A stretch of DNA of 64,000 nucleotides, taken from a virus. Position 1 is the first letter of the stretch; each line of letters opens with the position of its first letter. The notes under the pieces are model-generated. The model saw nothing but the letters and a program-made list of their open reading frames with translations, did not search any database and had not been told where the DNA came from. Positions 31,368 through 39,206 of this stretch are shown here, piece by piece. Position numbers and translations under genes: made by a program. Where the stretch lies: the IMG/VR virus record IMGVR_UViG_3300042261_001186, positions 62,001-126,000 of that record, one strand, 5' to 3'.

Positions 31368-33870
31368 TCACATTTGGTTTCATATAATTTAATGTCTTAT
31401 CCAATTTTTCTTTATCTAAATATTTTTCTATTTCTTCTTCGGTGGCTCTCCTGTGCCATCTATCATCATAGTTTGTTTGGCAAGTTGGTACTTTTCCTTT
31501 GTTTGGAGACCTTTTGTCAACTTCCCATATGTACCTTCTGCTAGCAACACCATTGTAGTGCATATGTAGGACAACATGAATCATAGGTTTACATTGGCCA
31601 AAACCGACTATGAAAGGGGAATACATAATGTAAAAAAATTCTTCATCATCATCCCAATCATCTTCACCATATGGGTCAACTTCACTATATACTGATTCTT
31701 TGAACATTTCTGGTTTATCTATATATCTTCCACCTTTTAAATACAACCAATGATTGTTTACATAAAGTCTATATAAACTTCCAAAAATATCTGTTAAAAA
31801 TTGTAATCTAGGATTACCATCAGTTAATATTGAACCATATAAATCTAATTTATCTGCTAATGTATCAACATATTTCCTGAACCTATCATATGCTATGTCA
31901 TATGGACTATTTTCTTTATTATAATAAAGTTCATATTCTTTAAAAAGATCTTTTATTTCATCTTCATCAAGTCCTATTTTTCTTAACCAATCTATGACTT
32001 TTTCATCTTTTCCTTTAGGTATATAATTATATTTCCAATTTTCTTCTTCAAATGGGTCAACATCACTATGATTTTCATTTATTCTTTTTGTGAAACGTGG
32101 ATCAGTGTACCCACCATCATACCAATAATGATCTTTATTTTTTATTTTTATCATTAATACGCCTTCGTCATTCACATACTTGTTTTCTATTTCATAGATA
32201 TCTTTATTATTGAAATAACTATTAGGTGTTGCTAACCATTTAACTTTGTCACCTATTTTAAAATTATCATAATCTATGTCATCCCAATCTTCTTCATTAT
32301 AAGGATCTACTTCTTCTTTGTTTTCATTTATAACATTTAAAATTGTGAATGAACTAATAGGTATTTCATAAAATTCCATTTCTCCTGCTGTTTTAAATTT
32401 ATCAAAAGTGAATTCAATATAATCTCCTTTTTGTTCAGTTATATTAATAATATATTTTTGATTTCTGTTTAAATGTAGATAATTGCCACCATGATAATAT
32501 ACATAAAAATCCTGGTCTTGATTATTCCAGTTGTATCTATAGGCAGGTGTTTCTTGATCTTTCAACATTAAAATTTCACATTCTCCAATAGGTATTTCAA
32601 CATCATTCCAATCTTCTTCACTATATGGGTCTACATCTAAATGACTTTCATTTATTATTTTGGTAAAATAATTACCTATATTACCATAATGGAAAATTAC
32701 TCTAGCATTAGCATCATTCCTCACATAAAGATAATGATCTGGATGTAGTTTACTAAGTTCAATTACTTCATATGTCTTACCTACATAAAAATGTAACCCT
32801 CCTATTTGTCTGATACATTTCAATTTGTCACCGACTTTGTATGTTGGTCCATATTCCCAGTTATCAACATCATCTATTTTTTTACCTAAAACCCACCATT
32901 TATCATTACTTTCATTGAGTTTTTTGATAAATAATTCAGGATGCCAACCTCTGTCAATATCAAATTTATTATTTTTCTTAACTGGTTCTACATTAATATA
33001 ATATGTTTTAAATCCATGTGGTTTATAAACATCAAGTACAACATAATCATATCCTTTTTGTAAATATTTTGGTCCCATATTATGTCCATCAATACAAGTG
33101 ACTATATCACCTATATCAAAAGGACCTTTTTCTTCTATTTCATTCCAATCTTCTTCACTAAATGAATCGACATCCAAATGTGATTCATTGAGTTTCTTTT
33201 TTTGTAATTTGAAATCGAATTCAACAAGTTCCCACTTTTCAATCCACCTACCTTGACTGATAAAGTATTTTATAGTTTTGTAATATTCTGGGTCCCTTAT
33301 TTCCTTTATTTCCCCCATATATACACCATCCCAATCATAAATTATATCTCCTATGTTTATTTCAGTATCTATATTTATTTCAGATATTTCTTCATTTCCA
33401 TCCCAATTATCCTCACCTAATGGATCAATATCCAAATGTGATTCAAGTAAATCTTCAATCCAATCTTCTTCACCATATGGATCATTTTCACTTATTACTG
33501 AAGTTGGTTTTATCAATATGTCATCTAAATTCAAAAACCTTTCACGTATGGTTCCATATCTACTTTTGTAATTTATTCTTATGGGGTATTTAATTAAATG
33601 TGTTGACCCTACTTCTTTATCTTTAGTTTTTTCAAAAGAAATTGGAATTATTTTTTCATCAACAAAAAGTCTTATGTTATGTCTGTCCACAGGGTGTTCT
33701 TTACCATAAAAATGAACTTCTTCTAATGTAAAATTTTCATTTAAATAATATATGACTTTATCCAAATCTCCAAACTTATCATAAATGTCCATTATCTTGA
33801 CTTTCATAACTCGTTCTTTGTCAAAATCAAAACTTAATTGAGTTTCATATGTTTTGAAACGTTTAATCAT
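31363..33870 (-). CDS. 835-residue polyprotein with seven DP motifs
   Basis: After a head-peptide-like start (MIKRFKTYETQ) and a 115-residue first domain, modules of 80-120 residues follow. DP motifs lie near residues 130, 149, 235, 414, 522, 604 and 732, most preceded by L-N-E-S-H, I-N-E-S-H, I-N-E-N or S-E. Several modules are SH3-like: I-G-D-I-V-T-C, G-x-x-Y-x-V, W-x-x-x-x-F-I-K-K-L-N-E. Each L/I-N-E|S/N junction resembles the head-peptide cut site, so the chain could be cleaved into separate small proteins. No enzyme motif is seen. Confidence 0.75.
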   Translation of the reverse strand: MIKRFKTYETQLSFDFDKERVMKVKIMDIYDKFGDLDKVIYYLNENFTLEEVHFYGKEHPVDRHNIRLFVDEKIIPISFEKTKDKEVGSTHLIKYPIRINYKSRYGTIRERFLNLDDILIKPTSVISENDPYGEEDWIEDLLESHLDIDPLGEDNWDGNEEISEINIDTEINIGDIIYDWDGVYMGEIKEIRDPEYYKTIKYFISQGRWIEKWELVEFDFKLQKKKLNESHLDVDSFSEEDWNEIEEKGPFDIGDIVTCIDGHNMGPKYLQKGYDYVVLDVYKPHGFKTYYINVEPVKKNNKFDIDRGWHPELFIKKLNESNDKWWVLGKKIDDVDNWEYGPTYKVGDKLKCIRQIGGLHFYVGKTYEVIELSKLHPDHYLYVRNDANARVIFHYGNIGNYFTKIINESHLDVDPYSEEDWNDVEIPIGECEILMLKDQETPAYRYNWNNQDQDFYVYYHGGNYLHLNRNQKYIINITEQKGDYIEFTFDKFKTAGEMEFYEIPISSFTILNVINENKEEVDPYNEEDWDDIDYDNFKIGDKVKWLATPNSYFNNKDIYEIENKYVNDEGVLMIKIKNKDHYWYDGGYTDPRFTKRINENHSDVDPFEEENWKYNYIPKGKDEKVIDWLRKIGLDEDEIKDLFKEYELYYNKENSPYDIAYDRFRKYVDTLADKLDLYGSILTDGNPRLQFLTDIFGSLYRLYVNNHWLYLKGGRYIDKPEMFKESVYSEVDPYGEDDWDDDEEFFYIMYSPFIVGFGQCKPMIHVVLHMHYNGVASRRYIWEVDKRSPNKGKVPTCQTNYDDRWHRRATEEEIEKYLDKEKLDKTLNYMKPNVN

Positions 33871-33875
33871 AAACC

Positions 33876-33886
33876 TATATATTAAA
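33876..33886 (-). promoter_or_regulatory. Late-type promoter box
   Basis: TTTAATATATA on the minus strand, 5 bases before the ATG at 33870 of the large polyprotein. Confidence 0.55.
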
Positions 33887-33946
33887 TTTTTTAAAGAACT
33901 TTTTTAATTTTATATATACATATAATAAAAAATAATCAATTTAATT

Positions 33947-34240
33947 ATGTATATCTGGAACGACATTATATCACGCGATAAGCATTCTAAAATATTTGAA
34001 GTGGACATAAATCAATATAATCCTAATGATCCTGATTTCCCAAATAGACATTTTGTTGGATTTAAAAATGGTATAGTTAAAATGACAGAAGAAGAAATAG
34101 TTGAAAGAATAAAAAATGGGGAAACCTTCTATACACTTGATAAAAGTGCTAAGGTTTTAATTTATGATGAAAAACATATTATTTCTAAAAAAGATAAAAA
34201 ATTGGATAATAATATAAATAGATTACCATTAATGGATTAA
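33947..34240 (+). CDS. Unknown 97-residue protein
   Basis: It starts MYIWNDIISRDKHSKIFEVD, with a middle helix T-E-E-E-I-V-E-R-I-K and strands around it, ending in a Lys/Asn-rich tail. It is the only plus-strand gene between two minus-strand polyproteins, and its stop touches the end of the 34241 gene. No family recognised. Confidence 0.6.
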   Translation: MYIWNDIISRDKHSKIFEVDINQYNPNDPDFPNRHFVGFKNGIVKMTEEEIVERIKNGETFYTLDKSAKVLIYDEKHIISKKDKKLDNNINRLPLMD

Positions 34241-34519
34241 TCACAATTTATTGGTATTTTCTTTTATAATTTTTTTAACTACATCCAATTGTTTCTGATA
34301 ATCATTTTCATCAAAAAACCATTCATCATCAAACCCAAATTTCTTATTCAAAATATTATTTATAGAATCTATATCTAATGTTAAATTACCATCTCTATCT
34401 ATATAGTTTTTATATTTTAGGAAAGAAAATACTCTGAACAATTCTGAAAAAGAATCAACATAATCTAAATCTCTAACATTAAAGAGATCTTCTAGTAAAA
34501 ATAATTTTAAATGTTTCAT
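34241..34519 (-). CDS. Small acidic protein with head-peptide-like start
   Basis: The 92-residue protein starts MKHLKLFLLEDLFN, with LFLLE|D resembling the cut site. It is largely helical and acidic with an aromatic cluster (FGFDDEWFFDENDY). It follows the 394-residue polyprotein by 14 bases on the same strand. Function unknown. Confidence 0.65.
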   Translation of the reverse strand: MKHLKLFLLEDLFNVRDLDYVDSFSELFRVFSFLKYKNYIDRDGNLTLDIDSINNILNKKFGFDDEWFFDENDYQKQLDVVKKIIKENTNKL

Positions 34520-34533
34520 ATATTTTCTTTTTT

Positions 34534-35718
34534 TTAGTCTTCCAAATTATCTTCTCCCAATGGATCTATATCTGAATGTTCAAATCCAAAAGGTTCATAA
34601 GACAAACAATTATCATGTCTACTGAATCCAGTCATTTTACCATAATCCCCCAATGCTTTACAAGAATACATTGGACTACTTCCCCTAAGGAATTTATGTG
34701 GACTATTGTCATATGTTGTTATGTCTGTTATTTTCCACAAGGTGTTTCTATAATTGTCTTTGGCTTTGCTGTCATCTTCAATTATTCCACTATCATAAGC
34801 ATTCCTACCTTTGAAATATACTACATCCCCAATCTTGAATTTAGGTATTGGAAATTCAGCACTTTCATTTGTTTTCTTTAAAAAGACACCATCTAAAGTT
34901 TCTTGATAAAAACCATTATATTTAGGACTATCATCATCCCAATTCTCTTCACCTAAAGGATCTACATCTATATGATTTTCATTTAATTTTTTCTTAGCAA
35001 ATCTTTCCTTTGCCCAAAATTTGTCAATACCTCTAATTTTCAGAAATTCATGTCCTAATCCAAATTTTTCAGTGTCCACAACCTCATAATCTTTACCAGT
35101 TTTCAACAAATTTTCTGTTCCCCTCGGTACATTGGATTCATAATCATTTACACAAGTCACAATGTCACCAATTTCTATATTACTTAAATCATAATCATTC
35201 CAATCTTCTTCTTCAAAAGGATCAATTTCTGTGTGACTTTCATTCAATTGTTTCCTAATAAACCTATTATTGTTCCAATATCTATTCAAACAACCATCTA
35301 TATCTAATATGACATGTTTACCATCTAGGTGAACTTCTAATACTTCATAATCATCACCATGATATAGTATATCATCAGAACCTGCACTATTTATACAGGT
35401 CAATATATCACCTCTTCTGAATGGATTGTCATCATCCCAATTTTCTTCACCAAGTGGATCTACTTCATTATGATTTTCATTCAATATTTTTTTGAATCTA
35501 GATGGGTCCCAATAACCATCATCACCTTTGATTTTTATTGTTGGTTCACCTATAAAAATAACTATATCATCTACTATATATTGTTGATTTTTAAATAATC
35601 TTATTCCGTCATAAGTACCTCTAACACAAATAACAGAATCACCAACTTCTATTTCATCCCAATTTTCTTCATTATATGGATCTATTTCTGAGTGAAAATT
35701 TTCAAAAGATTTTATCAT
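34534..35718 (-). CDS. 394-residue SH3-repeat polyprotein with five DP motifs
   Basis: Start MIKSFENFHSEIDPYNEENW, then four SH3-like units, each reading G-D-x-V-x-C, a G-K/N-x-Y-x-V strand, an I-K/D strand, W-x-x-x-R-F and then K-x-L-N-E-[N/S]-H. Every unit is separated by D-P-L-G-E-E-N-W or D-P-F-E-E-E-D-W. The chain ends D-I-D-P-L-G-E-D-N-L-E-D, so motif copies cap both ends. The unit after the fourth motif differs (VYFKGRNAYDSGIIEDDSKA). Beads on a string, cut or uncut, is the natural picture. Confidence 0.75.
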   Translation of the reverse strand: MIKSFENFHSEIDPYNEENWDEIEVGDSVICVRGTYDGIRLFKNQQYIVDDIVIFIGEPTIKIKGDDGYWDPSRFKKILNENHNEVDPLGEENWDDDNPFRRGDILTCINSAGSDDILYHGDDYEVLEVHLDGKHVILDIDGCLNRYWNNNRFIRKQLNESHTEIDPFEEEDWNDYDLSNIEIGDIVTCVNDYESNVPRGTENLLKTGKDYEVVDTEKFGLGHEFLKIRGIDKFWAKERFAKKKLNENHIDVDPLGEENWDDDSPKYNGFYQETLDGVFLKKTNESAEFPIPKFKIGDVVYFKGRNAYDSGIIEDDSKAKDNYRNTLWKITDITTYDNSPHKFLRGSSPMYSCKALGDYGKMTGFSRHDNCLSYEPFGFEHSDIDPLGEDNLED

Positions 35719-35723
35719 AAACC

Positions 35724-35734
35724 TATATATTAAA
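35724..35734 (-). promoter_or_regulatory. Late-type promoter box
   Basis: TTTAATATATA on the minus strand, 5 bases before the ATG at 35718. Confidence 0.55.
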
Positions 35735-35776
35735 TATTATTTTGGAAAAATGAGATTAAAAATAAATAATATATAA

Positions 35777-35808
35777 TTTGGTAGATATAAATATTTGTTG
35801 TATATTTG
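35777..35808 (+). promoter_or_regulatory. Bacteroidetes-type promoter for RNA D
   Basis: TTTG (35777-35780), 20 bases, then TATATTTG (35801-35808). This is a full -33/-7 pair; transcription should begin near 35812-35816. The stretch TTGTTGTAT-TTTGT is shared with the promoter at 24.7 kb. Confidence 0.8.
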
Positions 35809-35814
35809 TATTGA

Positions 35815-36048
35815 AATGTGTTCTTAAAAATATTGAAGATTTAAATTGACTGAAAACGACAAGCTTGGAAACAAGTGATGACACTGAACTTAGGAGAAAA
35901 CTGCGGTCTTGTACGGTTTTTTGTGATTAACCGGTGGTCAAGAGGTTCCTGGAATTGCCTTAACTGCCAGCGTTAGTAGTAAAACGAAAACTTACTATAT
36001 GGGAAAATTTTTCCTTGTTACAGCGGAAACTCACAAACTGGCTGTAAC
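35815..36048 (+). ncRNA. Structured RNA D, relative of RNA A
   Basis: About 234 bases with no ORF, a perfect promoter in front and a strong terminator at the end. It shares with RNA A a leader (TGTTCTTAAAAATATT here), then TGAAAACGA, a GNRA-type hairpin (CTTG-GAAA-CAAG), and CTTAGGAGAAAA. Further hairpins use TAGTA...TACTA and GGAAAA-TTTTTCC. It is longer than RNA A after the CTTAGGA block. A regulatory or packaging RNA is possible; no known class was recognised. Confidence 0.7.
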
Positions 36049-36054
36049 TTTTTT
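36017..36054 (+). terminator. Terminator of RNA D
   Basis: GTTACAGC (36017-36024) pairs with GCTGTAAC (36041-36048), followed by six T. The loop of 16 bases is long for a terminator, so it may also be a functional RNA stem. Confidence 0.75.
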
Positions 36055-36640
36055 ATTTTACCAAAGGACCATTTGGATGTAATTTCACTTCTCTATCTAC
36101 AGACCCATCTATGTAAGTTTTACCTTTCATTTGAGTTTGCATTGTTATGTTATAAGTTTTTGGATTCACTTTTTCAAATATGACTATAACCGTGTAAAGT
36201 GAAGCATCTTTTGATTTTATCATAACTCTACTCTGATTTCTTATTTGATTTGTGTCTATCATAAAAGTTATGTGATTTATATTATTGTAAATTATATTAA
36301 TTCCTTCAAATGGTCCAGGAGTGAGATATCTATCTGCTTCATATTCTTTTCTTAGGAATTTAACATACCAATGTTGTGTTGTATATAAATCATAATTGAT
36401 AGATCTTATTTGTCCAGTTTTTTCATTTTTATAACTTCCAATAAAAGGATTTATCTCATCTAACTTTTTTTCAACAATATTTTCAATTTCCCTTAGTTTC
36501 ATTTTATTTTCACTTGAAATAATAGTATCTTTATTATAATATTTAAAGTCAAATTGCTCTAAAATATAATCCCAATAAGGTCCATTTATAACCTGAATTA
36601 TGACATTATTTTTAATAAAACTATTGTATTCTAGTAACAT
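36053..36640 (-). CDS. Unknown 195-residue protein
   Basis: Start MLLEYNSFIKNNV is like a head peptide without the final Glu. The body has a W-Y-V-K-F-L-R-K-E-Y segment and a strand-rich second half (GINIIYNNINHITFMIDT). A TTTAATATATA box lies about 20 bases upstream on the same strand. No family recognised. Confidence 0.65.
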   Translation of the reverse strand: MLLEYNSFIKNNVIIQVINGPYWDYILEQFDFKYYNKDTIISSENKMKLREIENIVEKKLDEINPFIGSYKNEKTGQIRSINYDLYTTQHWYVKFLRKEYEADRYLTPGPFEGINIIYNNINHITFMIDTNQIRNQSRVMIKSKDASLYTVIVIFEKVNPKTYNITMQTQMKGKTYIDGSVDREVKLHPNGPLVK

Positions 36641-36673
36641 TGAAAATAATTTGTTTTTGTTATATATTAAATT

Positions 36674-36702
36674 TTTTAATCAACATTTATCGATTATCTT
36701 TG
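36674..36702 (+). promoter_or_regulatory. Bacteroidetes-type promoter
   Basis: TATCTTTG at 36695-36702 with T-rich sequence at the -33 position. It sits 18 bases before the ATG at 36721 and starts the long plus-strand array. Confidence 0.6.
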
Positions 36703-36720
36703 TATATAATTATAAAAACT

Positions 36721-36879
36721 ATGTTAAAAGTAGAAGGACATTTTCTAAATATTTTTGCAAATGAATTCTCTTTAGGAGTGTATACTTTGAATGGAGAAGA
36801 TGAAACTGGGTACTTTAGATCTATTAACATAGGATTTATAATATTTGAATTAAACATTTTTAATTACCCTGAATTATGA
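36721..36879 (+). CDS. Small protein at the head of the array
   Basis: The 52-residue protein (MLKVEGHFLNIFANEFSLGV...) is mostly strands. The promoter at 36695-36702 rules out upstream Met codons, fixing this start. Its stop overlaps the next ATG by 4 bases (ATGA). Function unknown. Confidence 0.6.
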   Translation: MLKVEGHFLNIFANEFSLGVYTLNGEDETGYFRSINIGFIIFELNIFNYPEL

Positions 36880-37265
36880 CAAAAGAAGAATTAGATGAAA
36901 AAATCAATGAACTTAAACGTTCACATTATGAATTGATAAGTTCAATCGAAGAAGATATCAAACTCGAAGAAGAACTTTGGGAAGATACTGATATTAGTGA
37001 TAAATTGGACATATGTCCTAAACAAATGAGACAAATGAGAAATCATTATGTTCCACTCTCAGATATGTATCCTGATATAAAAATTATAAATATACCACCT
37101 GACAATGGTGGACAACCTTCTAAAGATGATTTTGTAAAAAAAATTATGCTTCAACTTTATACTGAAAGAATGCAGTTAAAGAAAAAAATTGAAGAAGGTG
37201 AAAGAATCCTAAAATACAACAACGAATTACTTAAGAACTCTGATCCAAATGGTGATTGGGATTAA
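36876..37265 (+). CDS. Unknown coiled-coil protein
   Basis: The 129 residues have an N-terminal helix (EELDEKINELKRSHYELISS), a central C-P-K-Q-M-R-Q-M and Pro-rich loop, and a C-terminal helix (LYTERMQLKKKIEEGERILK). Two helices bracketing a loop suggest an antiparallel hairpin. It comes just before the IEW-tail array but lacks the tail, ending D-P-N-G-D-W-D, a possible worn DP motif. Confidence 0.65.
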   Translation: MTKEELDEKINELKRSHYELISSIEEDIKLEEELWEDTDISDKLDICPKQMRQMRNHYVPLSDMYPDIKIINIPPDNGGQPSKDDFVKKIMLQLYTERMQLKKKIEEGERILKYNNELLKNSDPNGDWD

Positions 37266-37277
37266 TATTTAAAATTA

Positions 37278-37580
37278 ATGGAACTCAGTAGTTATCAGAT
37301 AAAAGCTATTTTAAGACACATACCAGGTATTTTACATGTATTGTATTTGGGGAATAATAAATATGTTTTCAATTACAAAAAAGAAAATGGTACAAGTTAT
37401 CAAACTAGAATGATTATTCAAAAAAAACAATATGTACCAATTCATCTTAGACATTTGAGTATGGAATCTCTTTTTTTTGTAAAAACAGAAATTGAAAGAA
37501 GTGTTAGAAAACATATAGAGATGCGTAATATTTTTGGAAGAAAAGAAGAGTATAAAGAGGAGAACATAGAATGGATGTAG
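37278..37580 (+). CDS. IEW-array protein 1
   Basis: The 100-residue protein opens the tightest part of the array. Order: helix (SYQIKAILRHIPGIL), strands (HVLYLGNNKYVFNYK), strand, helix (FFVKTEIERSVRKHIEM), tail E-Y-K-E-E-N-I-E-W-M-TAG. Bases GAGGAG in the tail codons are the ribosome site of the next gene, whose ATG lies in the Glu-Trp codons. Confidence 0.75.
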   Translation: MELSSYQIKAILRHIPGILHVLYLGNNKYVFNYKKENGTSYQTRMIIQKKQYVPIHLRHLSMESLFFVKTEIERSVRKHIEMRNIFGRKEEYKEENIEWM

Positions 37581-37822
37581 GTATTTACAAACCAAAAGAT
37601 ATGTATTATGGATTGGATTCTGTTAAAATAAAAAAAGTAGTTTATTTTTTAAGAGATCAACATGATTGGACCAATAGGAAATTCAAGACTTATGAAGATT
37701 GTTTGGAATTCAAAACACATTTCAGTAGTGATGTGTGGGATGAATTTGTTAAATATTTAGAGAAATATCAAAACATAACTATTATAGAGAAAATCAAAGA
37801 GGAGGATATAGAATGGCTTTGA
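37571..37822 (+). CDS. IEW-array protein 2
   Basis: The 83-residue product starts MDVGIYKPKDMYYGLDSVKI and carries a W-T-N-R-K-F-K-T-Y-E-D-C block. The last helix is unusual in the family (SSDVWDEFVKYLEKYQNITI). Tail E-K-I-K-E-E-D-I-E-W-L. Overlap with both neighbours is 10 bases. Confidence 0.75.
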   Translation: MDVGIYKPKDMYYGLDSVKIKKVVYFLRDQHDWTNRKFKTYEDCLEFKTHFSSDVWDEFVKYLEKYQNITIIEKIKEEDIEWL

Positions 37823-38091
37823 TATTGGAAAACATAGCGATTATTTCGAAATATTTGAAAAGTGCCAAAGTGAATTACACTGGTAACAACATGTATTCAA
37901 TTATCATTCGCGATTTGTATGTCAATGTTTTGATAGATGAACACTTATATGATTTGGAATTAATGACGATGGTCAGGTTTGCGTTCAAAGAAAAATATGG
38001 AGTTGATATTTTGAAGACAACACTTGAACATAATTTGAAACGTTTGAATGATAAAGAAACTTATAAAGAGGAGGATATAGAGTGGTTATGA
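37813..38091 (+). CDS. IEW-array protein 3
   Basis: A 92-residue copy: helix (NIAIISKYLKSAKV), strands N-Y-T-G-N-N-M-Y-S-I-I-I-R-D, then a helix with F-K-E-K-Y-G-V-D-I, and tail Y-K-E-E-D-I-E-W-L. The Y-x-G-x-N-x-Y-S-I pair of strands is shared with array proteins 1 and 8, evidence of common descent. Confidence 0.75.
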   Translation: MALILENIAIISKYLKSAKVNYTGNNMYSIIIRDLYVNVLIDEHLYDLELMTMVRFAFKEKYGVDILKTTLEHNLKRLNDKETYKEEDIEWL

Positions 38092-38360
38092 GACAAACTA
38101 CAGTTTTGATACAAAATAAATTACCGAATGGGTTCAAAGTTGATTACCAACTAGGTGGGTCTCAATTGATTGTTTATACACCAAATTGGAAATCTGTAAC
38201 AATTAGATTGAGTTCCTTAGAAATAAGACATGCGCACAGGTTGATAGATTCTATTGTCAGAAGAATAGAGTCAAAATTCAAATACAAACACAACATTTAT
38301 CTTAATGTGGAACCTAGGTACATTGAAACATATAAAGAGGAGAATATAGAATGGATATAA
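38082..38360 (+). CDS. IEW-array protein 4
   Basis: The 92-residue protein starts MVMRQTTVLIQNKLPNGFKV. The second Met overlaps the upstream stop as ATGA and may be the used start. Then strands (Q-L-I-V-Y-T-P, S-V-T-I-R-L), helix and tail Y-K-E-E-N-I-E-W-I. Its L-P-N-G-[F/Y] start is shared with the broken copy that follows, its closest sister. Confidence 0.75.
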   Translation: MVMRQTTVLIQNKLPNGFKVDYQLGGSQLIVYTPNWKSVTIRLSSLEIRHAHRLIDSIVRRIESKFKYKHNIYLNVEPRYIETYKEENIEWI

Positions 38361-38698
38361 GTCCTAGAAGAGCATGTGAATTGATAAAGGACAAGCTTCC
38401 TAATGGATATGAAATCAGTTATAAAATATAACCAGGATGGAGAGGCTGAGGAGAAGCTGGATTTTGGATTACTTCCTTATCAGGAAGTGGGGTTTTCTCT
38501 ATTGTTACCAATGATAAAAAATCAATTAAAGTATCAGTTTATTATCATGAAATAATGCAATTGGAAAGCAATTATATATTGGAAAGTGTTATCAATAGAA
38601 TTAAAAAGAATTTTGAAATAAAATATGAAACTTTAGCTCCAACATGGCTCCATGAAAATCTTGAAAATTACAAAGAGGAGGACATAGAATGGTTATGA
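38351..38698 (+). pseudogene. IEW-array gene 5, broken by two stops
   Basis: From ATG at 38351 one frame runs to the tail N-Y-K-E-E-D-I-E-W-L at 38698, but TAA (38429-38431) and TGA (38447-38449) interrupt it. Relative to array protein 4 there is an extra stretch of about 60 bases around the stops (P-G-W-R-G-stop-G-E-A-G-F-W), with ACTTCC...GGAAGT fold-back. The seams at both ends are intact, so the operon coupling survives in DNA even though this product is lost. An insertion event is the likely cause. Confidence 0.65.
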
Positions 38699-38958
38699 CA
38701 AAAGATGTTCTAGAAAAAGTTAAATCTTTACATGGAATAAATTATATTTTTCATGATGGAATGTGTAGATTGGAATATAATGGATATATGGTTCAGTTCA
38801 AACTCTATAAAAGTTATTCTAGTACTATTAAAATAATTGGATTAATAAAGAAACATTTTTATCAAAAACATAGATTACATTTCAATATGAGAGATGTTGC
38901 AGAATTATTTAAAAATGGTATAGAACATTATAAAGAGGAGAACATAGAATGGCTATGA
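38689..38958 (+). CDS. IEW-array protein 6
   Basis: The 89-residue copy has the family order: helix (VLEKVKSLHGINYIF), strands (C-R-L-E-Y-N-G-Y-M-V-Q-F-K-L), helix (IGLIKKHFYQKHRL) and tail Y-K-E-E-N-I-E-W-L. The upstream gene is broken, so ribosomes would have to load directly at GAGGAG here rather than by coupling, or the seam is enough alone. Confidence 0.75.
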   Translation: MVMTKDVLEKVKSLHGINYIFHDGMCRLEYNGYMVQFKLYKSYSSTIKIIGLIKKHFYQKHRLHFNMRDVAELFKNGIEHYKEENIEWL

Positions 38959-39206
38959 CAAAAAATCAGATTGCTGATATGATAGAAGATTCTTTTGAAG
39001 GGACATTGGTGAGGTTCTTATCAGATAATGTCATAAAACTCCATTATGATCTTAAATGGGGTAATCGAAAAAAAAGGACTATTGTGATAGGTATAGATTC
39101 TTCTTTTAAATATGAAAGTAAAGAAAAACTTTTGGTTAGGATAGAGAAAATTTTGGAAGAATATAAAGAAGAAAAATATGATGAATCAAACATAGAATGG
39201 TTATGA
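38949..39206 (+). CDS. IEW-array protein 7
   Basis: The 85-residue copy starts MAMTKNQIADMIEDSFEGTL, has basic strands (KWGNRKKRTIVIGI) and a C-terminal helix, and ends K-Y-D-E-S-N-I-E-W-L. Here the tail has drifted (K-E-E to D-E-S), yet the 10-base overlap with the next gene is kept. Confidence 0.75.
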   Translation: MAMTKNQIADMIEDSFEGTLVRFLSDNVIKLHYDLKWGNRKKRTIVIGIDSSFKYESKEKLLVRIEKILEEYKEEKYDESNIEWL

